Both the position numbers and the translations under genes were made by a program. The notes under the pieces were generated by a model that saw only the letters and a program-made list of their open reading frames with translations, made no database searches and was not told where the DNA came from. A stretch of 64,000 nucleotides of DNA from Mycobacterium fragae (GTDB lineage: Bacteria; Actinomycetota; Actinomycetes; Mycobacteriales; Mycobacteriaceae), in assembly GCF_002102185.1 (NCBI RefSeq), contig NZ_LQOW01000002.1, positions 1 to 64,000 on the forward strand. The letters are read 5' to 3'. The first letter of the stretch is position 1. The number at the start of each line of letters is the position of its first letter. Below are positions 42,074-51,696 of the stretch, piece by piece.

Positions 42074-43087
42074 CTAGATGGCGTCGGGGTCGTCGGCGAA
42101 CGCCTCGGCGGCCCGCCGGGCCAGCGCGATCGCGGTGCGCGCCCACTGCGGGGTCGCCGCGGCCAGTCCACACGCCGGGGTAATGCCGATGCGATCGCGC
42201 AGCGCCGACCGGCTGAATCCGAGGCGGTCGGTGACCGCTACGACGGCGGCGGCGACCTCCTCCACCGACGGCCGCCGTTGTGGCGGGCTGGACGACACGA
42301 CACCCAGCATGACGGTGCGGCCCGATTCGATTAATTCCGCGATGGCGTCCAGGTCAGCGGGCCGAAGCGTGGTGGCATCCACGGATACCGCCGCAATACC
42401 GCTGCGCTGCAATACTTTCCACGGTAGTTCCGCCGCACAGCTGTGCACCGCCACGTCGGCGCCTGCAGCGGCGACACAGGCGTCGAGCAAGGTGGTGGCC
42501 AACGCGTCGTCGATCGGCGGGACCGGGGTCAACGCGGTCACCCCGGTCAGCCGCCCGGCCACGGCCGCAGGCAGCGACGGCTCGTCGAATTGCACAACCA
42601 CGGGCGTGTCGAGGCGGCGCGACACCGTGGCGCGATGCATGCCCACGCCTTCGGCCAGCGACGCGGCCAGGTCTCGCACTGCGCCCACATCGGTGATCGC
42701 CCGGTGCCCATTGGCCAGTTCCAACTCGGCGGCCAGCGTGATGGGCCCCGGCGCCTGCACCTTGACGGCGCGGCCGCTGCCGCCCAGGCCTGCCGTCTCC
42801 CACGCCTCTTCCAGCGCGTCGATGTCTTCGTCGAGCAGGCTGGCCGCTCGGCGCGTCACCGCGCCGGGTCGTGCCGTGATGCGGTAACCGCGGGGCACCG
42901 TGTCGATGGCCACATCGATCAGCAGCGCGCCTGCCCGTCCGATTGTGTCGGCGCCCACTCCCCTGGCCGGCAACTCGACAATGTGGGCCAGCGCGCCACC
43001 CAGCTCACCGACAACGACCTCGGCGGCCGCTCGTGCGACGGTGCCGGGCCATGATCCGGCGCCGCTGGCCGTTGCGAAAGCGCTCAC
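42074..43087 (-). CDS. MetE-like (cobalamin-independent methionine synthase C-terminal fold) protein, Rv3015c-like
   Basis: A 337-aa protein of the UroD/MetE superfamily, about half the length of full MetE. The zinc-ligand pattern of MetE is kept: His and Cys in VAVHSCAAELPW and a later Cys in GITPACGLAAATPQW. Other motifs are VKVQAPGPITLA and VVVQFDEPSLPAA. The GTG at 43087 gives the length of the M. tuberculosis homologue. It may transfer a methyl group to an unknown thiol. A stand-alone methionine synthase role is not shown. Confidence 0.86.
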   Translation of the reverse strand: MSAFATASGAGSWPGTVARAAAEVVVGELGGALAHIVELPARGVGADTIGRAGALLIDVAIDTVPRGYRITARPGAVTRRAASLLDEDIDALEEAWETAGLGGSGRAVKVQAPGPITLAAELELANGHRAITDVGAVRDLAASLAEGVGMHRATVSRRLDTPVVVQFDEPSLPAAVAGRLTGVTALTPVPPIDDALATTLLDACVAAAGADVAVHSCAAELPWKVLQRSGIAAVSVDATTLRPADLDAIAELIESGRTVMLGVVSSSPPQRRPSVEEVAAAVVAVTDRLGFSRSALRDRIGITPACGLAAATPQWARTAIALARRAAEAFADDPDAI

Positions 43088-43143
43088 CGGCCAAACGTAC
43101 TGGCGCTGCGCGGCTACGCTCGATGCAGGGAACCCGGAGAGAT

Positions 43144-43767
43144 ATGTCGCGAGCGCTGCTGCTGTGTTGCGCGGCCCTGTTGGCCGCGGGCTGCACGCGG
43201 ATGGTCGACGGGGAGGCTGTGCCGGCATTTCCGGGCACGATCAGCGCTTCGGCCGTCGACGTCGACCGGGTGCTGCTCGACCACTCCCGGATGCAGGCGA
43301 TAACCGGCGGCGGCGAGCGCCTGACCATCATCCCGTCGATGGACGGCAAGTCCCCGGTGGACATCGACACTCTCGCGGAAACGACGCCGCCAGCCTGCCG
43401 GTTCGTGTACGCCGAAACCGTCACCTTCGGGCCCGACATCGACGAGTTCCACAAGACCACGTTCCAGTACCCGCCTCGCGGCGGGCTGATCTCGGAGGGC
43501 GTCGCCGCCTATCGCGATGCCGGCACCGCCCGCCGGACATTCGACGCCCTGGTGGCAACGGTCCGCGACTGCGCCACCACGTCGGCCGGGTACGCCTTCG
43601 TTGGCGACTGGAGCGCCGACCGCCGGTCGCTGCACACTCGACCCGGCGGCTGCGGGCGCGACTACCGGGTCAAGTCGATGGTGTTGATCGAGGTCACGTA
43701 CTGCGGGTTTCCAGAGTCGGTGTCGGACATCGTGATAACGAACATCGCCGCCAACGTGCCGGGCTAG
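43144..43767 (+). CDS. lpqA: Lipoprotein LpqA, PknH-like extracellular sensor domain
   Basis: A 207-aa lipoprotein. The signal peptide ends in lipobox LLAAGC (Cys17). The mature part resembles the PknH C-terminal sensor fold (VLLDHSRMQAITGGG, ACRFVYAETVTFGP, YGFP-like CGFPESVSDIVITNIAANVPG) with four spaced cysteines likely to form disulfides. A GGAGAG site precedes the ATG at 43144. It is divergent from the MetE-like gene and convergent with mnmA. The ligand is unknown. Confidence 0.88.
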   Translation: MSRALLLCCAALLAAGCTRMVDGEAVPAFPGTISASAVDVDRVLLDHSRMQAITGGGERLTIIPSMDGKSPVDIDTLAETTPPACRFVYAETVTFGPDIDEFHKTTFQYPPRGGLISEGVAAYRDAGTARRTFDALVATVRDCATTSAGYAFVGDWSADRRSLHTRPGGCGRDYRVKSMVLIEVTYCGFPESVSDIVITNIAANVPG

Positions 43768-43791
43768 ACCCCTTGCGCCTTCCCCCCTTGC

Positions 43792-43851
43792 GCCGAACGT
43801 GCACTGGTGGCGGAAATCCGGCCGAAATTTCGCCGTGGCTACACGTTCGGC
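43792..43851. repeat. 60-bp palindromic intergenic element, copy 1
   Basis: Perfect 10-bp arms GCCGAACGTG (43792-43801) and CACGTTCGGC (43842-43851) flank a nested hairpin (GGCGGAAAT with ATTTCGCC around CCGGCCG). It lies between convergent lpqA and mnmA, so it may end both transcripts. A related structure is at 59735-59792. Both contain an ATTCCGGC-type centre. Confidence 0.65.
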
Positions 43852-43854
43852 GAA

Positions 43855-44919
43855 CTACACGATCGTCGCGCTGCCGATGACTTCGTCGCCGGCCGGATCT
43901 GGGCGGTAGAGCACCAGCGTCTGACCGGGCGCCACCCCGCGCAACGGGACACGTAGCCGGACGCGCAGCTCGTCGCCGACCAATTCGGCCACCGCGTCGA
44001 CGGCCTCACCGTGCGCCCGCACCTGAACCGCGCACTCGACGGGTCCCGACGGCGTCGTCCCCGACGTGAACACCGGCCGATGTCCGGTCAGCTCCCACAC
44101 GTCGAGATCTGCCGCGGTGCCGACCTGCACCGTGCCCCTGTCGGCATCGATCGCCGTCACATAGCGCGGCCGGCCGTCCGGATCCGGCCCGGCGATACCC
44201 AGCCCCTTGCGCTGACCGATCGTGAAACCGTGCACGCCGTCATGGGTGGCCAGCACGGTGCCCCGCCCGTCCACCACGGTCCCGCGGCGCACCCCGATGC
44301 GATCGCCCAGGAACGCACGGGTGTCACCGGACGGGATGAAGCAGATGTCGTGGCTGTCCGGCTTCTCGGCGACCGCCAGACCGCGACGGGCCGCCTCGGC
44401 GCGGATCTGCGGCTTGGGGGTGTCGCCGATCGGGAAGGCGGCGTGGCGCAGCTGCTGCGACGTCAGCACGGCCAGCACATACGACTGGTCCTTGTCCCGG
44501 TCGACGGCCCGGCGCAGCTGCCCATCGGACAGCCGCGCGTAATGACCGGTGGCTACGGTGTCGAAACCCAACGCCAGCGCGCGTGCCGCCAACGCCGAGA
44601 ATTTGATCCGCTCGTTGCAGCGCACACACGGGTTCGGCGTTTCCCCGCGGGCATAGGACGACACGAAGTCGTCGATCACGTCTTCTTTGAACTTGTCAGC
44701 GAAATCCCAGACGTAGAAAGGGATTCCGAGCACATCGGCGACCCGGCGGGCATCGCCGGCGTCTTCTTTGGAGCAGCAGCCGCGTGAGCCGGTGCGCAGC
44801 GTGCCCGGCGCCTGGGACAGCGCGAGGTGCACGCCCACCACGTCGTGGCCGGCATCGACCATACGGGCGGCGGCGACCGACGAGTCGACGCCGCCGCTCA
44901 TCGCGGCGAGCACCTTCAC
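43855..44919 (-). CDS. mnmA: tRNA-specific 2-thiouridylase MnmA
   Basis: A 354-aa enzyme that adds sulfur to wobble U34 of Glu, Lys and Gln tRNAs. The PP-loop ATP motif is SGGVDSS (8-14). Three cysteines align with the active site: Cys98 and Cys101 in [12 protein letters not shown] and Cys193 in DICFIPSGD; many MnmA proteins have Asp at the first position. An insert with [12 protein letters not shown] (Cys48, Cys49) is typical of the mycobacterial protein. The GTG at 44919 overlaps the iscS stop (GTGA), fitting a sulfur-donor partnership with IscS. Confidence 0.95.
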   Translation of the reverse strand: MKVLAAMSGGVDSSVAAARMVDAGHDVVGVHLALSQAPGTLRTGSRGCCSKEDAGDARRVADVLGIPFYVWDFADKFKEDVIDDFVSSYARGETPNPCVRCNERIKFSALAARALALGFDTVATGHYARLSDGQLRRAVDRDKDQSYVLAVLTSQQLRHAAFPIGDTPKPQIRAEAARRGLAVAEKPDSHDICFIPSGDTRAFLGDRIGVRRGTVVDGRGTVLATHDGVHGFTIGQRKGLGIAGPDPDGRPRYVTAIDADRGTVQVGTAADLDVWELTGHRPVFTSGTTPSGPVECAVQVRAHGEAVDAVAELVGDELRVRLRVPLRGVAPGQTLVLYRPDPAGDEVIGSATIV

Positions 44920-46097
44920 CGTGCCACCCCCGCGGCGGCCAGCGCTGCCTGCCGGGCGCGGGCAACCGCACCCGGCAGCACCCGCAGTGCCGCATCGACG
45001 TCGGCCTCGACGCTGGTGTGTCCCAACGACAATCGCAGCGATCCGCGGGCACTGGCCGCATCGGTGCCCATCGCGATCAACACGTGTGACGGCTGCGCCA
45101 CTCCGGCGGTGCACGCCGAGCCAGTGGAGCATTCGATTCCGTTGGCGTCCAACAACATCAGCAGCGCATCACCCTCGCAGCCGGCAAAGGTGAAGTGCGC
45201 GTTGCCAGGGAGCCGCCGCGAGCCGGTTGCACCGTTGAGGTGGGCGTCGTCGACCTCGGCCAGCACGCCGTCGATGAGCCGGTCGCGCAGCAGCCGCAGG
45301 CGCGCGCTGTTGGCCTCCAGTCCGTCCACGGCGAGTTGCATGGCCGTCGCCATGCCGACCGCACCGGCGACATCGGGTGTGCCGGAACGAATGTCGCGTT
45401 CCTGCCCGCCGCCGTGCGAGAGCGGCACACAGCCGACGTCGCGGCGCAGCAGTAGCGCGCCCATACCCGGTGGACCGCCGAACTTGTGCGCGGCCACACT
45501 CATCGCGGACAGGGTGCTTGCGGTGAAGTCGACCGGCAGCTGCCCGACCGCCTGAACGGCGTCGCTGTGTATGGGTACGTCGAATTCAGCTGCGACAGCG
45601 GCGAGTTCGGCGATCGGCATGATGGTGCCGACCTCGTTGTTGGCCCACATCACCGACACCAGCGCGACGTCGTCGTGGTGCTGGAGCACGTCACGCAGTG
45701 CGGCGGCGGATACCGATCCGTCGGAGGCGGTGGGCAGCCACGTCACCTCGGCGTTTTCGTGTTCGACGAGCCAGTTCACCGAGTCCAGTACGGCGTGGTG
45801 CTCCACCGCGGTGGTGACGATGCGCCGGTGGCGCGGCTCGGCGTCTCGGCGTGCCCAGTAGACGCCCTTGACGGCGAGGTTGTCGCTTTCGGTGCCGCCC
45901 GCGGTGAAGATCACCTCGGATGGACGGGCACCGAGCTTGGCGGCGATCAGCTCGCGGGATTCCTCCATCCGCCGCCGGGCGGCACGCCCCGTGGTGTGCA
46001 GCGACGAGGCATTGCCGACGGTGCCCAACACAGCCGTCATCGCCTCGATGGCAGCGGGGTGCATCGGGGTGGTGGCGGCGTGATCCAGGTACACCAT
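44916..46097 (-). CDS. iscS: Cysteine desulfurase
   Basis: A 393-aa PLP enzyme that takes sulfur from cysteine for thio-tRNA and Fe-S cluster formation. The N-terminal [14 protein letters not shown], Schiff-base Lys205 in [12 protein letters not shown] and catalytic Cys329 in STGSACTAG are all present. Its GTGA overlap with mnmA links it to tRNA thiolation. The ATG at 46097 has TATCCT 9 bases upstream. Group I (IscS/NifS type) by motif layout. Confidence 0.96.
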   Translation of the reverse strand: MVYLDHAATTPMHPAAIEAMTAVLGTVGNASSLHTTGRAARRRMEESRELIAAKLGARPSEVIFTAGGTESDNLAVKGVYWARRDAEPRHRRIVTTAVEHHAVLDSVNWLVEHENAEVTWLPTASDGSVSAAALRDVLQHHDDVALVSVMWANNEVGTIMPIAELAAVAAEFDVPIHSDAVQAVGQLPVDFTASTLSAMSVAAHKFGGPPGMGALLLRRDVGCVPLSHGGGQERDIRSGTPDVAGAVGMATAMQLAVDGLEANSARLRLLRDRLIDGVLAEVDDAHLNGATGSRRLPGNAHFTFAGCEGDALLMLLDANGIECSTGSACTAGVAQPSHVLIAMGTDAASARGSLRLSLGHTSVEADVDAALRVLPGAVARARQAALAAAGVAR

Positions 46098-46130
46098 GAC
46101 CCGCCCAGGATACCGACGGGGGCCTGCGGG

Positions 46131-47000
46131 TCAGCCAGCCAGGACGTGTCCGGGCAGCGGCTGACCCGGAGCCGCCGTGCGCACCGCCGCCTGACAGCGA
46201 CGGGCCAGCTCCCGCCGATCGGTGCCCGGTAGCTCGAGCGATTCGACATAGACCCGCGCCAGGGTGCGACGGCTGGCGAGCAGCCGACGGATCGAACGCA
46301 GCAACGTGTCGTCGCCGACAAAGGCCGGCACGGTCGACAGGTTCCCGTCCTGGTGGTGATATCGCAGCCGCAGCGGCTGGATTGGCCGGCCAGCGTCGAT
46401 CGCGGCCTGAAACATCGCCGGGTAGAACGGCCCGCATGCCAGACCGCACCAGGTGGTGCCTTCGGGGAATGCCACCACTGTGTGACCGGCGCGCAGTCGG
46501 GCGGCGACGATGCCCACCACACCGGGCAGCTGCCGCAGGCTGGCGCGGTCGATCGGGATGGCCCTGATGATCCGCGCCATCATCCTGACGGCGAACTGGT
46601 CGGCCACATCGGCGCGGGCGACAAACGAAAGCGGTTGTGTCCGCCACCCGCTTCTGGGGAGGACGGCGCCGATCGTGACGACATCGAGCCAGGACATGTG
46701 ATCGCTGACCACCAGGACACCGGGCAGGTTGCGAACCGGCCCACCGGACACCGTGATCCGGACGCCGAGACTGCGCAACAGCAGCCGACAGTAGGTGCGC
46801 TTGGCCGCCGACCGCCCCGGTAGCGGGACCGCCAGCAGCGGCAACGCCAGCGCCAACAGCAGGGCCAGGATGGCGCGCAGCGTCATTCGCAGCCCCACAA
46901 CGAACCGTCGGGGCGCGTCCGAGCAACTCGCGCGCAGACATTCCGCGTCGCAGGACGCCCGCGGCAACCAGGCATGGTCGCGCAACGTCGATCTGCTCAT
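46131..47000 (-). CDS. 1-acylglycerol-3-phosphate-type acyltransferase (PlsC/OlsA-like), Rv3026c-like
   Basis: A 289-aa membrane-associated acyltransferase. One N-terminal helix (AILALLLALALPLLAVPL) precedes the catalytic HX4D motif (His101-Asp106 in DHMSWLD) and the FPEGTTWCG block. It probably acylates a lysophospholipid or lyso-ornithine lipid on the cytoplasmic face. The ATG overlaps the stop of the upstream GNAT gene (TGATG). That pairing with an OlsB-like gene suggests ornithine-lipid synthesis; this is inferred. Confidence 0.88.
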   Translation of the reverse strand: MSRSTLRDHAWLPRASCDAECLRASCSDAPRRFVVGLRMTLRAILALLLALALPLLAVPLPGRSAAKRTYCRLLLRSLGVRITVSGGPVRNLPGVLVVSDHMSWLDVVTIGAVLPRSGWRTQPLSFVARADVADQFAVRMMARIIRAIPIDRASLRQLPGVVGIVAARLRAGHTVVAFPEGTTWCGLACGPFYPAMFQAAIDAGRPIQPLRLRYHHQDGNLSTVPAFVGDDTLLRSIRRLLASRRTLARVYVESLELPGTDRRELARRCQAAVRTAAPGQPLPGHVLAG

Positions 47001-47830
47001 CAGGCGACCCTGCCGGGCACCGCGGCGACACCAGACATCGATCGCAGGCGCCGCAGATAGCGCGTGTCGGCGCGGCGCTTGTCCAGCAGCGCAGGGAAAT
47101 CGGCGACACCGAAATCGGCGTCGTAGGCCGGCTCACCGCAGATCTGGGCTCCCAGTCGCAGATAGCCGCGCATCAGTGGCGGGATGACCGGTCGTGCGGG
47201 GGCGGGGATGTCGTCGAGCGGGCGTCCGTCGATGACCACCGGCCGATACGGGTGCACCCGGTAGCCATCCGGGGCGGCGTGGCGGCGCAGCACGAAGTCG
47301 CGCACGCCGCGGATCTGGCTGCCCGGTGGTGCACCCTCGCTTGCGACGGGCACCGATACGCACCCGGCAACATAGTCGTAGTCGCGTCGGTCGAGATAGG
47401 CGAGGATGCCGGCCCACATCAGCAGTACCACGGCGCCGTTGCGATGATCTTTGCGAACCACCGCGCGTCCCATCTCCACCAGCGAAGGCCGCAGCGGATC
47501 GAGTGCCCGCACGTCGAATTCCGTTGCGGTATAAAGGCCTCCGGCCGCAGCGGCACCGGCCGGCGACAGCATCCGGTAACAACCCACCAGTTGCCCGGAA
47601 TTGTCCTCGCGGACCAGCAGGTGGTCGCAGTGCTCGTCGAACCGGTCCACGTCGAGACCCGGTGCCCTCAGCGCGAAGCCGGGCTCGCTGCTGAACACCT
47701 CGTAGCGCAGCCGCTGTGCAGCCTCGATCAGCGTGGCGTCGGAGGTGAGCAACAACGAGTAACGCGGCTCGCGCGGCGAACGGGTCGCCGCGGGCGGGTC
47801 GGCAGGTATGAGGATTGACTCAACGCTCAT
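47000..47830 (-). CDS. GNAT-family N-acyltransferase, OlsB-like (Rv3027c-like)
   Basis: A 276-aa protein of the Acetyltransf_5/OlsB group: LRYEVFSSEPGFALRAPGLDVDRFDEHCDHLLV and VGCYRMLSP, then EMGRAVVRKDHRNGAVVLLMWAGILAYL for acyl-CoA or acyl-ACP binding. Such enzymes N-acylate ornithine with a hydroxy-fatty acid. It is coupled to the PlsC-like gene in the same operon, the OlsB-OlsA layout. ATG 47830 removes an unrelated upstream extension. Substrate not proven. Confidence 0.85.
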   Translation of the reverse strand: MSVESILIPADPPAATRSPREPRYSLLLTSDATLIEAAQRLRYEVFSSEPGFALRAPGLDVDRFDEHCDHLLVREDNSGQLVGCYRMLSPAGAAAAGGLYTATEFDVRALDPLRPSLVEMGRAVVRKDHRNGAVVLLMWAGILAYLDRRDYDYVAGCVSVPVASEGAPPGSQIRGVRDFVLRRHAAPDGYRVHPYRPVVIDGRPLDDIPAPARPVIPPLMRGYLRLGAQICGEPAYDADFGVADFPALLDKRRADTRYLRRLRSMSGVAAVPGRVA

Positions 47831-47924
47831 GCCACCACCGTTGCGGTACTGGTCAGCTAATTGGCGTCGACGTCGTGACGTGTTGATGCACGGCAGGTGA
47901 CGAGTCGCAGCGAACTTTGTCCAG

Positions 47925-47930
47925 TATTCT
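47925..47930 (+). promoter_or_regulatory. Candidate leaderless -10 box of the monooxygenase gene
   Basis: TATTCT lies 6 bases before the GTG at 47937 with no Shine-Dalgarno, a strong -10 for a leaderless transcript. Inferred from pattern. Confidence 0.5.
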
Positions 47931-47936
47931 GCGAGC

Positions 47937-49721
47937 GTGGCTGAGGTCGGCGACGCGACATTCGACCCAGCAGCGCTGCGCGCCAAATACGCCCAAGAGC
48001 GTGAGCGGCGGTTGCGCCCGGACGGCATCGACCAGTATGTGCAAATCACCGGTGTGTTCAGCCGCTTCGGCCACGACCCATGGGCCGACCCGAACTTCGC
48101 CCGAGACCCGATCGCCGATGCGGTTGACGTGGCGATCATCGGGGCCGGGTTCGGGGGGCTGCTCATCGGGGCACGGTGCAAAGAACTCGGCGTCGAAAAC
48201 GTCCGACTTATCGACAAGGCCGCCGACGTCGGCGGGACCTGGTACTGGAACCGCTATCCGGGCATTGCCTGCGACGTCGAGTCCTACGTGTATATGCCGT
48301 TGCTTGAAGAGCTCGGCTACATCCCGACCGAGAAGTATGCCAAGGGAACCGAGATCTTCGCCCACTGTCGTCGCATTGCCGAGCACTACGATTTGTACCG
48401 TGACGCGTGCCTGCAAACCGAAGTGCAGGAAATCCGTTGGGATTCGGCTGCATCCCGCTGGGTGATCTCCACCGATCGCGGAGACAGGATCTGTGCCCGG
48501 TTCGTGGCGATGGCCAACGGCTATCTGCAGAAGCCGAAACTACCGGGGATTGCGGGTATTACGACGTTCACCGGTCATGCGTTCCATACCAGCCGATGGG
48601 ATTACGATTACACCGGCGACGACCTCGGCAGGTTATCCGACAAACGCGTGGGCATCATCGGAACCGGTGCGACCGCTATTCAGTGCGTTCCCCGTCTCGC
48701 GGAGTCGGCGCAGCGGCTCTTCGTCTTTCAGCGCACCCCGTCGACCGTCGACGTCCGAGCCAACCGGCCGACCGACCCGCAATGGGCCGCGTCGCTGGAG
48801 CCGGGCTGGCAACGCCGTCGCATCGAGAACTTCCAAATCCTCACCGCGGGCGGCCAAGCCGACGAGGACTTGGTCGACGACGCATGGACCAGCCTCACCA
48901 AGAAGATGCCAATCGTGAACAGCGATGGGCCAAACGCCGCGGAACTTGCTGACTTCGCGAAGATGGAGGAGATCCGGGCCCGTGTCGACGCGCTCGTCGC
49001 CGACCCAGCCACCGCCGAGGCGCTCAAGCCGTGGTACGGCTATTACTGCAAACGGCCCTGCTTCCATGACGAGTACCTGCAGGCGTTCAACCGCGACAAC
49101 GTCACGCTCGTCGACACCCACGGCCGCGGGGTAGAACGCATCACCGAACACGGTATCGTGGTCGACGGCGCCGAATACCCGCTCGACTGTTTGATTTTCG
49201 CCACCGGGTTCGAAGTCGGCACGGATTATCGCCAGCGCACCGGCTTCGAGGTGATCGGTCGCGACGGCCGCACACTCACCGACAAGTGGGCCGACGGCGT
49301 GCGTACCCTACACGGCTTGCAGGTCAACGGTTTTCCGAACTGTTTCATCGAAAGCATCGCTCAGTCCGGCTTCACCGTGAACTTCCCCTACCTGATCGAC
49401 ACCCAATCGCGTCACGTCGCCTGGGTGATCGCCTGGGCGTTGCAGCACGGCGCCACCGAAGTCGAAGCGACGGCCGAGGCGGAAGCGGCCTGGGTCGGCG
49501 CCGTCGTCGAACGGTCGAGTGTCATCGCCGGAAGACGCGAGTCGTGCACCCCCGGCTACTACAACCGCGAAGGCCACGCGAGTGCGCGACTGAACCGCGA
49601 CAGCTTTTTCTTCGGCAGCCCAACCGAATACGCCGACATCCTGGAGGCCTGGCGCGCTGACGGCACGCTGGACGGCCTTGACGTCAAAGCGACGGCGCCG
49701 CTCAGCCCTTGCGGGCCTTGA
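47937..49721 (+). CDS. Flavin-containing (Baeyer-Villiger type) monooxygenase
   Basis: A 594-aa NADPH- and FAD-dependent monooxygenase. The FAD motif GAGFGG (69-74), the GGTWYWNRYPG active-site segment (99-109) and the Baeyer-Villiger fingerprint FTGHAFHTSRW (211-221) are all present. The second dinucleotide motif GIIGTGATAIQ follows. It should insert oxygen next to a ketone or oxidise a related substrate. The length suits type I BVMOs such as cyclohexanone or phenylacetone monooxygenase. It is an addition relative to M. tuberculosis at this spot, and its 3' end overlaps convergent etfA by 20 bases. The substrate is unknown. Confidence 0.93.
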   Translation: MAEVGDATFDPAALRAKYAQERERRLRPDGIDQYVQITGVFSRFGHDPWADPNFARDPIADAVDVAIIGAGFGGLLIGARCKELGVENVRLIDKAADVGGTWYWNRYPGIACDVESYVYMPLLEELGYIPTEKYAKGTEIFAHCRRIAEHYDLYRDACLQTEVQEIRWDSAASRWVISTDRGDRICARFVAMANGYLQKPKLPGIAGITTFTGHAFHTSRWDYDYTGDDLGRLSDKRVGIIGTGATAIQCVPRLAESAQRLFVFQRTPSTVDVRANRPTDPQWAASLEPGWQRRRIENFQILTAGGQADEDLVDDAWTSLTKKMPIVNSDGPNAAELADFAKMEEIRARVDALVADPATAEALKPWYGYYCKRPCFHDEYLQAFNRDNVTLVDTHGRGVERITEHGIVVDGAEYPLDCLIFATGFEVGTDYRQRTGFEVIGRDGRTLTDKWADGVRTLHGLQVNGFPNCFIESIAQSGFTVNFPYLIDTQSRHVAWVIAWALQHGATEVEATAEAEAAWVGAVVERSSVIAGRRESCTPGYYNREGHASARLNRDSFFFGSPTEYADILEAWRADGTLDGLDVKATAPLSPCGP

Positions 49722-50658
49722 CCGCCTCGGTCAGCTGCGGTGCGACCTTGAACAGGTCGCCGACCACGCCGTAGTCGGCGATCTCGAAGATCGGCGCCTC
49801 TTCGTCCTTGTTGACCGCGATGATCGTCTTCGAGGTTTGCATGCCGGCGCGGTGCTGGATCGCGCCGGAGATCCCCAGCGCGATGTACAGCTGCGGCGAC
49901 ACGGTCTTACCGGTCTGGCCCACCTGGAACTGGCCCGGGTAGTAGCCGGAGTCCACCGCAGCGCGGGACGCGCCGACCGCGGCGCCCAGTGAGTCGGCCA
50001 ATTCTTCGACCACGCTGAAGTTCTCGGCGCTGCCCACACCACGGCCACCGGAGACCACGATGGTGGCTTCGGTGAGCTCCGGGCGATCGCCGGCGACCGC
50101 CGGCTCGCGTGCCGTGACCTTGGCCGCGTTCTCGGCGGGCGCCGGTACGTCCACGGTGACCTGCTCGCCCGCGCCGTCAGCCGGTTCGGCCTCGATCGCG
50201 CCGGCGCGCACGGTGATCACCGGGGTGTCGCCGTTGGCCTGCGCCTCCACGGTGAACGCGCCGCCGAAGATGGAGTGCACGGCCTTGGGCCCGGCCTGTA
50301 CGTCGACGACGTCGACCAGCAGACCCGAACCGATGCGGGCCGCCAACCGGCCCGCAATCTCCTTGCCGTCGGCGCTGGCAGCCAGCAAAACGGCGGCAGG
50401 AGTGGCCGATTCGGCCAGCGCGGCCAGCACGTCGACCGCCGGGGTGATGAGGTAGTTCTCGGCGGCGTCGGATTCGGCGACGTAGATCTTGGCGGCGCCG
50501 GCCGACTTCAGGCCGTCGACCAGCGGCGCCGCGGTCCCCGGCGCGCCGACCACGACGGCGGCGGGCTCGCCCAACGTGCGGGCGGCGGTGATCAGTTCGT
50601 TGGTGACTTTCTTCAGCGCGCCTTCGGCGTGCTCGACGAGCACCAGTACTTCAGCCAT
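49702..50658 (-). CDS. etfA: Electron transfer flavoprotein alpha subunit
   Basis: A 318-aa subunit that carries FAD and passes electrons from acyl-CoA dehydrogenases to the respiratory chain. The C-terminal FAD domain has [33 protein letters not shown] and [12 protein letters not shown]. The N-terminal half is the usual Rossmann-like domain. It lies 32 bases after etfB in the same operon. Also called fixB. Confidence 0.97.
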   Translation of the reverse strand: MAEVLVLVEHAEGALKKVTNELITAARTLGEPAAVVVGAPGTAAPLVDGLKSAGAAKIYVAESDAAENYLITPAVDVLAALAESATPAAVLLAASADGKEIAGRLAARIGSGLLVDVVDVQAGPKAVHSIFGGAFTVEAQANGDTPVITVRAGAIEAEPADGAGEQVTVDVPAPAENAAKVTAREPAVAGDRPELTEATIVVSGGRGVGSAENFSVVEELADSLGAAVGASRAAVDSGYYPGQFQVGQTGKTVSPQLYIALGISGAIQHRAGMQTSKTIIAVNKDEEAPIFEIADYGVVGDLFKVAPQLTEAVKARKG

Positions 50659-50690
50659 GGGTGTATTCCGTGTCTTTCGCGTCGGGGGAT

Positions 50691-51491
50691 CTAGATGATT
50701 TTCTGTGCGACCAGGTACTCGGCGATCTTGGTGCCGCCGTCGCCCTCGTCGGTGACCTTCTCGCCGGCGGTCTTGGGCGGCTTGGGGTTTGACGCCAGCA
50801 CCGTCGACCCGGCGTTGGCCAGGCCCACCTCGTCGGACTCCACGCCGATCTCGGCGAGCGTCAGCTTGGTGACTTCCTTCTTCTTGGCGGCCATGATGCC
50901 CTTGAACGACGGGAAGCGCGGCTCGTTGATCTTCTCGTTGACGCTGACCACCGCCGGCAGCGAGGCCTCAAGCGTGAATACACCGTCGTCGGTCTCGCGT
51001 TCGCCGATGATCTTGCCGCCCTCGACCGAGAGTTTGCGCAAGTGGGTGAGCTGCGGAAGGCCCAGGTACTCGGCGATGATGGCCGGCACCGCCCCGCCGA
51101 CACCGTCGGTGGACTCGTTGCCGGCGATCACCAGCTCGGTGCCCTCGATGGTGCCCAACGCCCGCGCCAGCGCCCACCCGGTCTGGATGACGTCAGAACC
51201 ATGCATCCCGTCGTCGAGCAGGTGGACGGCCTTGTCCGCGCCCATCGACAACGCCTTGCGAATGGCCTCGGTGGCCCGCTCCGGGCCCGCGGTCAGCACG
51301 GTCACCGATCCCTCGGTGCCGTCGGCGGCCTCTTTCTCCCGGATCAGCAGCGCCTCCTCGACAGCCCGCTCGTTGATCTCGTCCAACACGGCGTCGGCTG
51401 CCTCCCGGTCCAGGGTGAAGTCACCCTCCGTGAGCTTGCGCTCCGACCAGGTGTCTGGGACCTGCTTGATCAGGACCACGATGTTCGTCAT
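50691..51491 (-). CDS. etfB: Electron transfer flavoprotein beta subunit
   Basis: A 266-aa ETF beta subunit with bound AMP. Features are NIVVLIKQVPDTWSERKL at the N terminus, AIRKALSMGADKAVHLLDD, and NESTDGVGGAVPAIIAEYLGLPQ. The ATG at 51491 has a GAGGAGGA site upstream, at longer spacing than usual. The frame stays open further upstream. First gene of etfBA; an inverted repeat 84 bases upstream may control it. Also called fixA. Confidence 0.96.
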   Translation of the reverse strand: MTNIVVLIKQVPDTWSERKLTEGDFTLDREAADAVLDEINERAVEEALLIREKEAADGTEGSVTVLTAGPERATEAIRKALSMGADKAVHLLDDGMHGSDVIQTGWALARALGTIEGTELVIAGNESTDGVGGAVPAIIAEYLGLPQLTHLRKLSVEGGKIIGERETDDGVFTLEASLPAVVSVNEKINEPRFPSFKGIMAAKKKEVTKLTLAEIGVESDEVGLANAGSTVLASNPKPPKTAGEKVTDEGDGGTKIAEYLVAQKII

Positions 51492-51574
51492 GAGTGTGGT
51501 TCGTCCTCCTCGAATGGGCCCTGCAGCGGTCAGCCACACGACCTGGGTCACGTCTTACGCAACCGCACACGCAT

Positions 51575-51590
51575 GTTACTGACCGGTAAC
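51575..51590. promoter_or_regulatory. Inverted repeat upstream of etfBA
   Basis: GTTACTGACCGGTAAC has 5-bp arms GTTAC/GTAAC around six bases. It lies in the 205-base gap between etfB and the divergent MGLP methyltransferase. It resembles a TetR- or GntR-type operator in size. The regulator is unknown. Role inferred. Confidence 0.4.
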
Positions 51591-51696
51591 TTTGTACGGT
51601 TCGCTCTCACACCATAGCGGGTCGTGCTGCAGGTTCTTGCGCCTGTCTCGGTGAACCGTTCGCCTCTGCGGCGCAAGGGGCTAGCCTGCCTATTCA

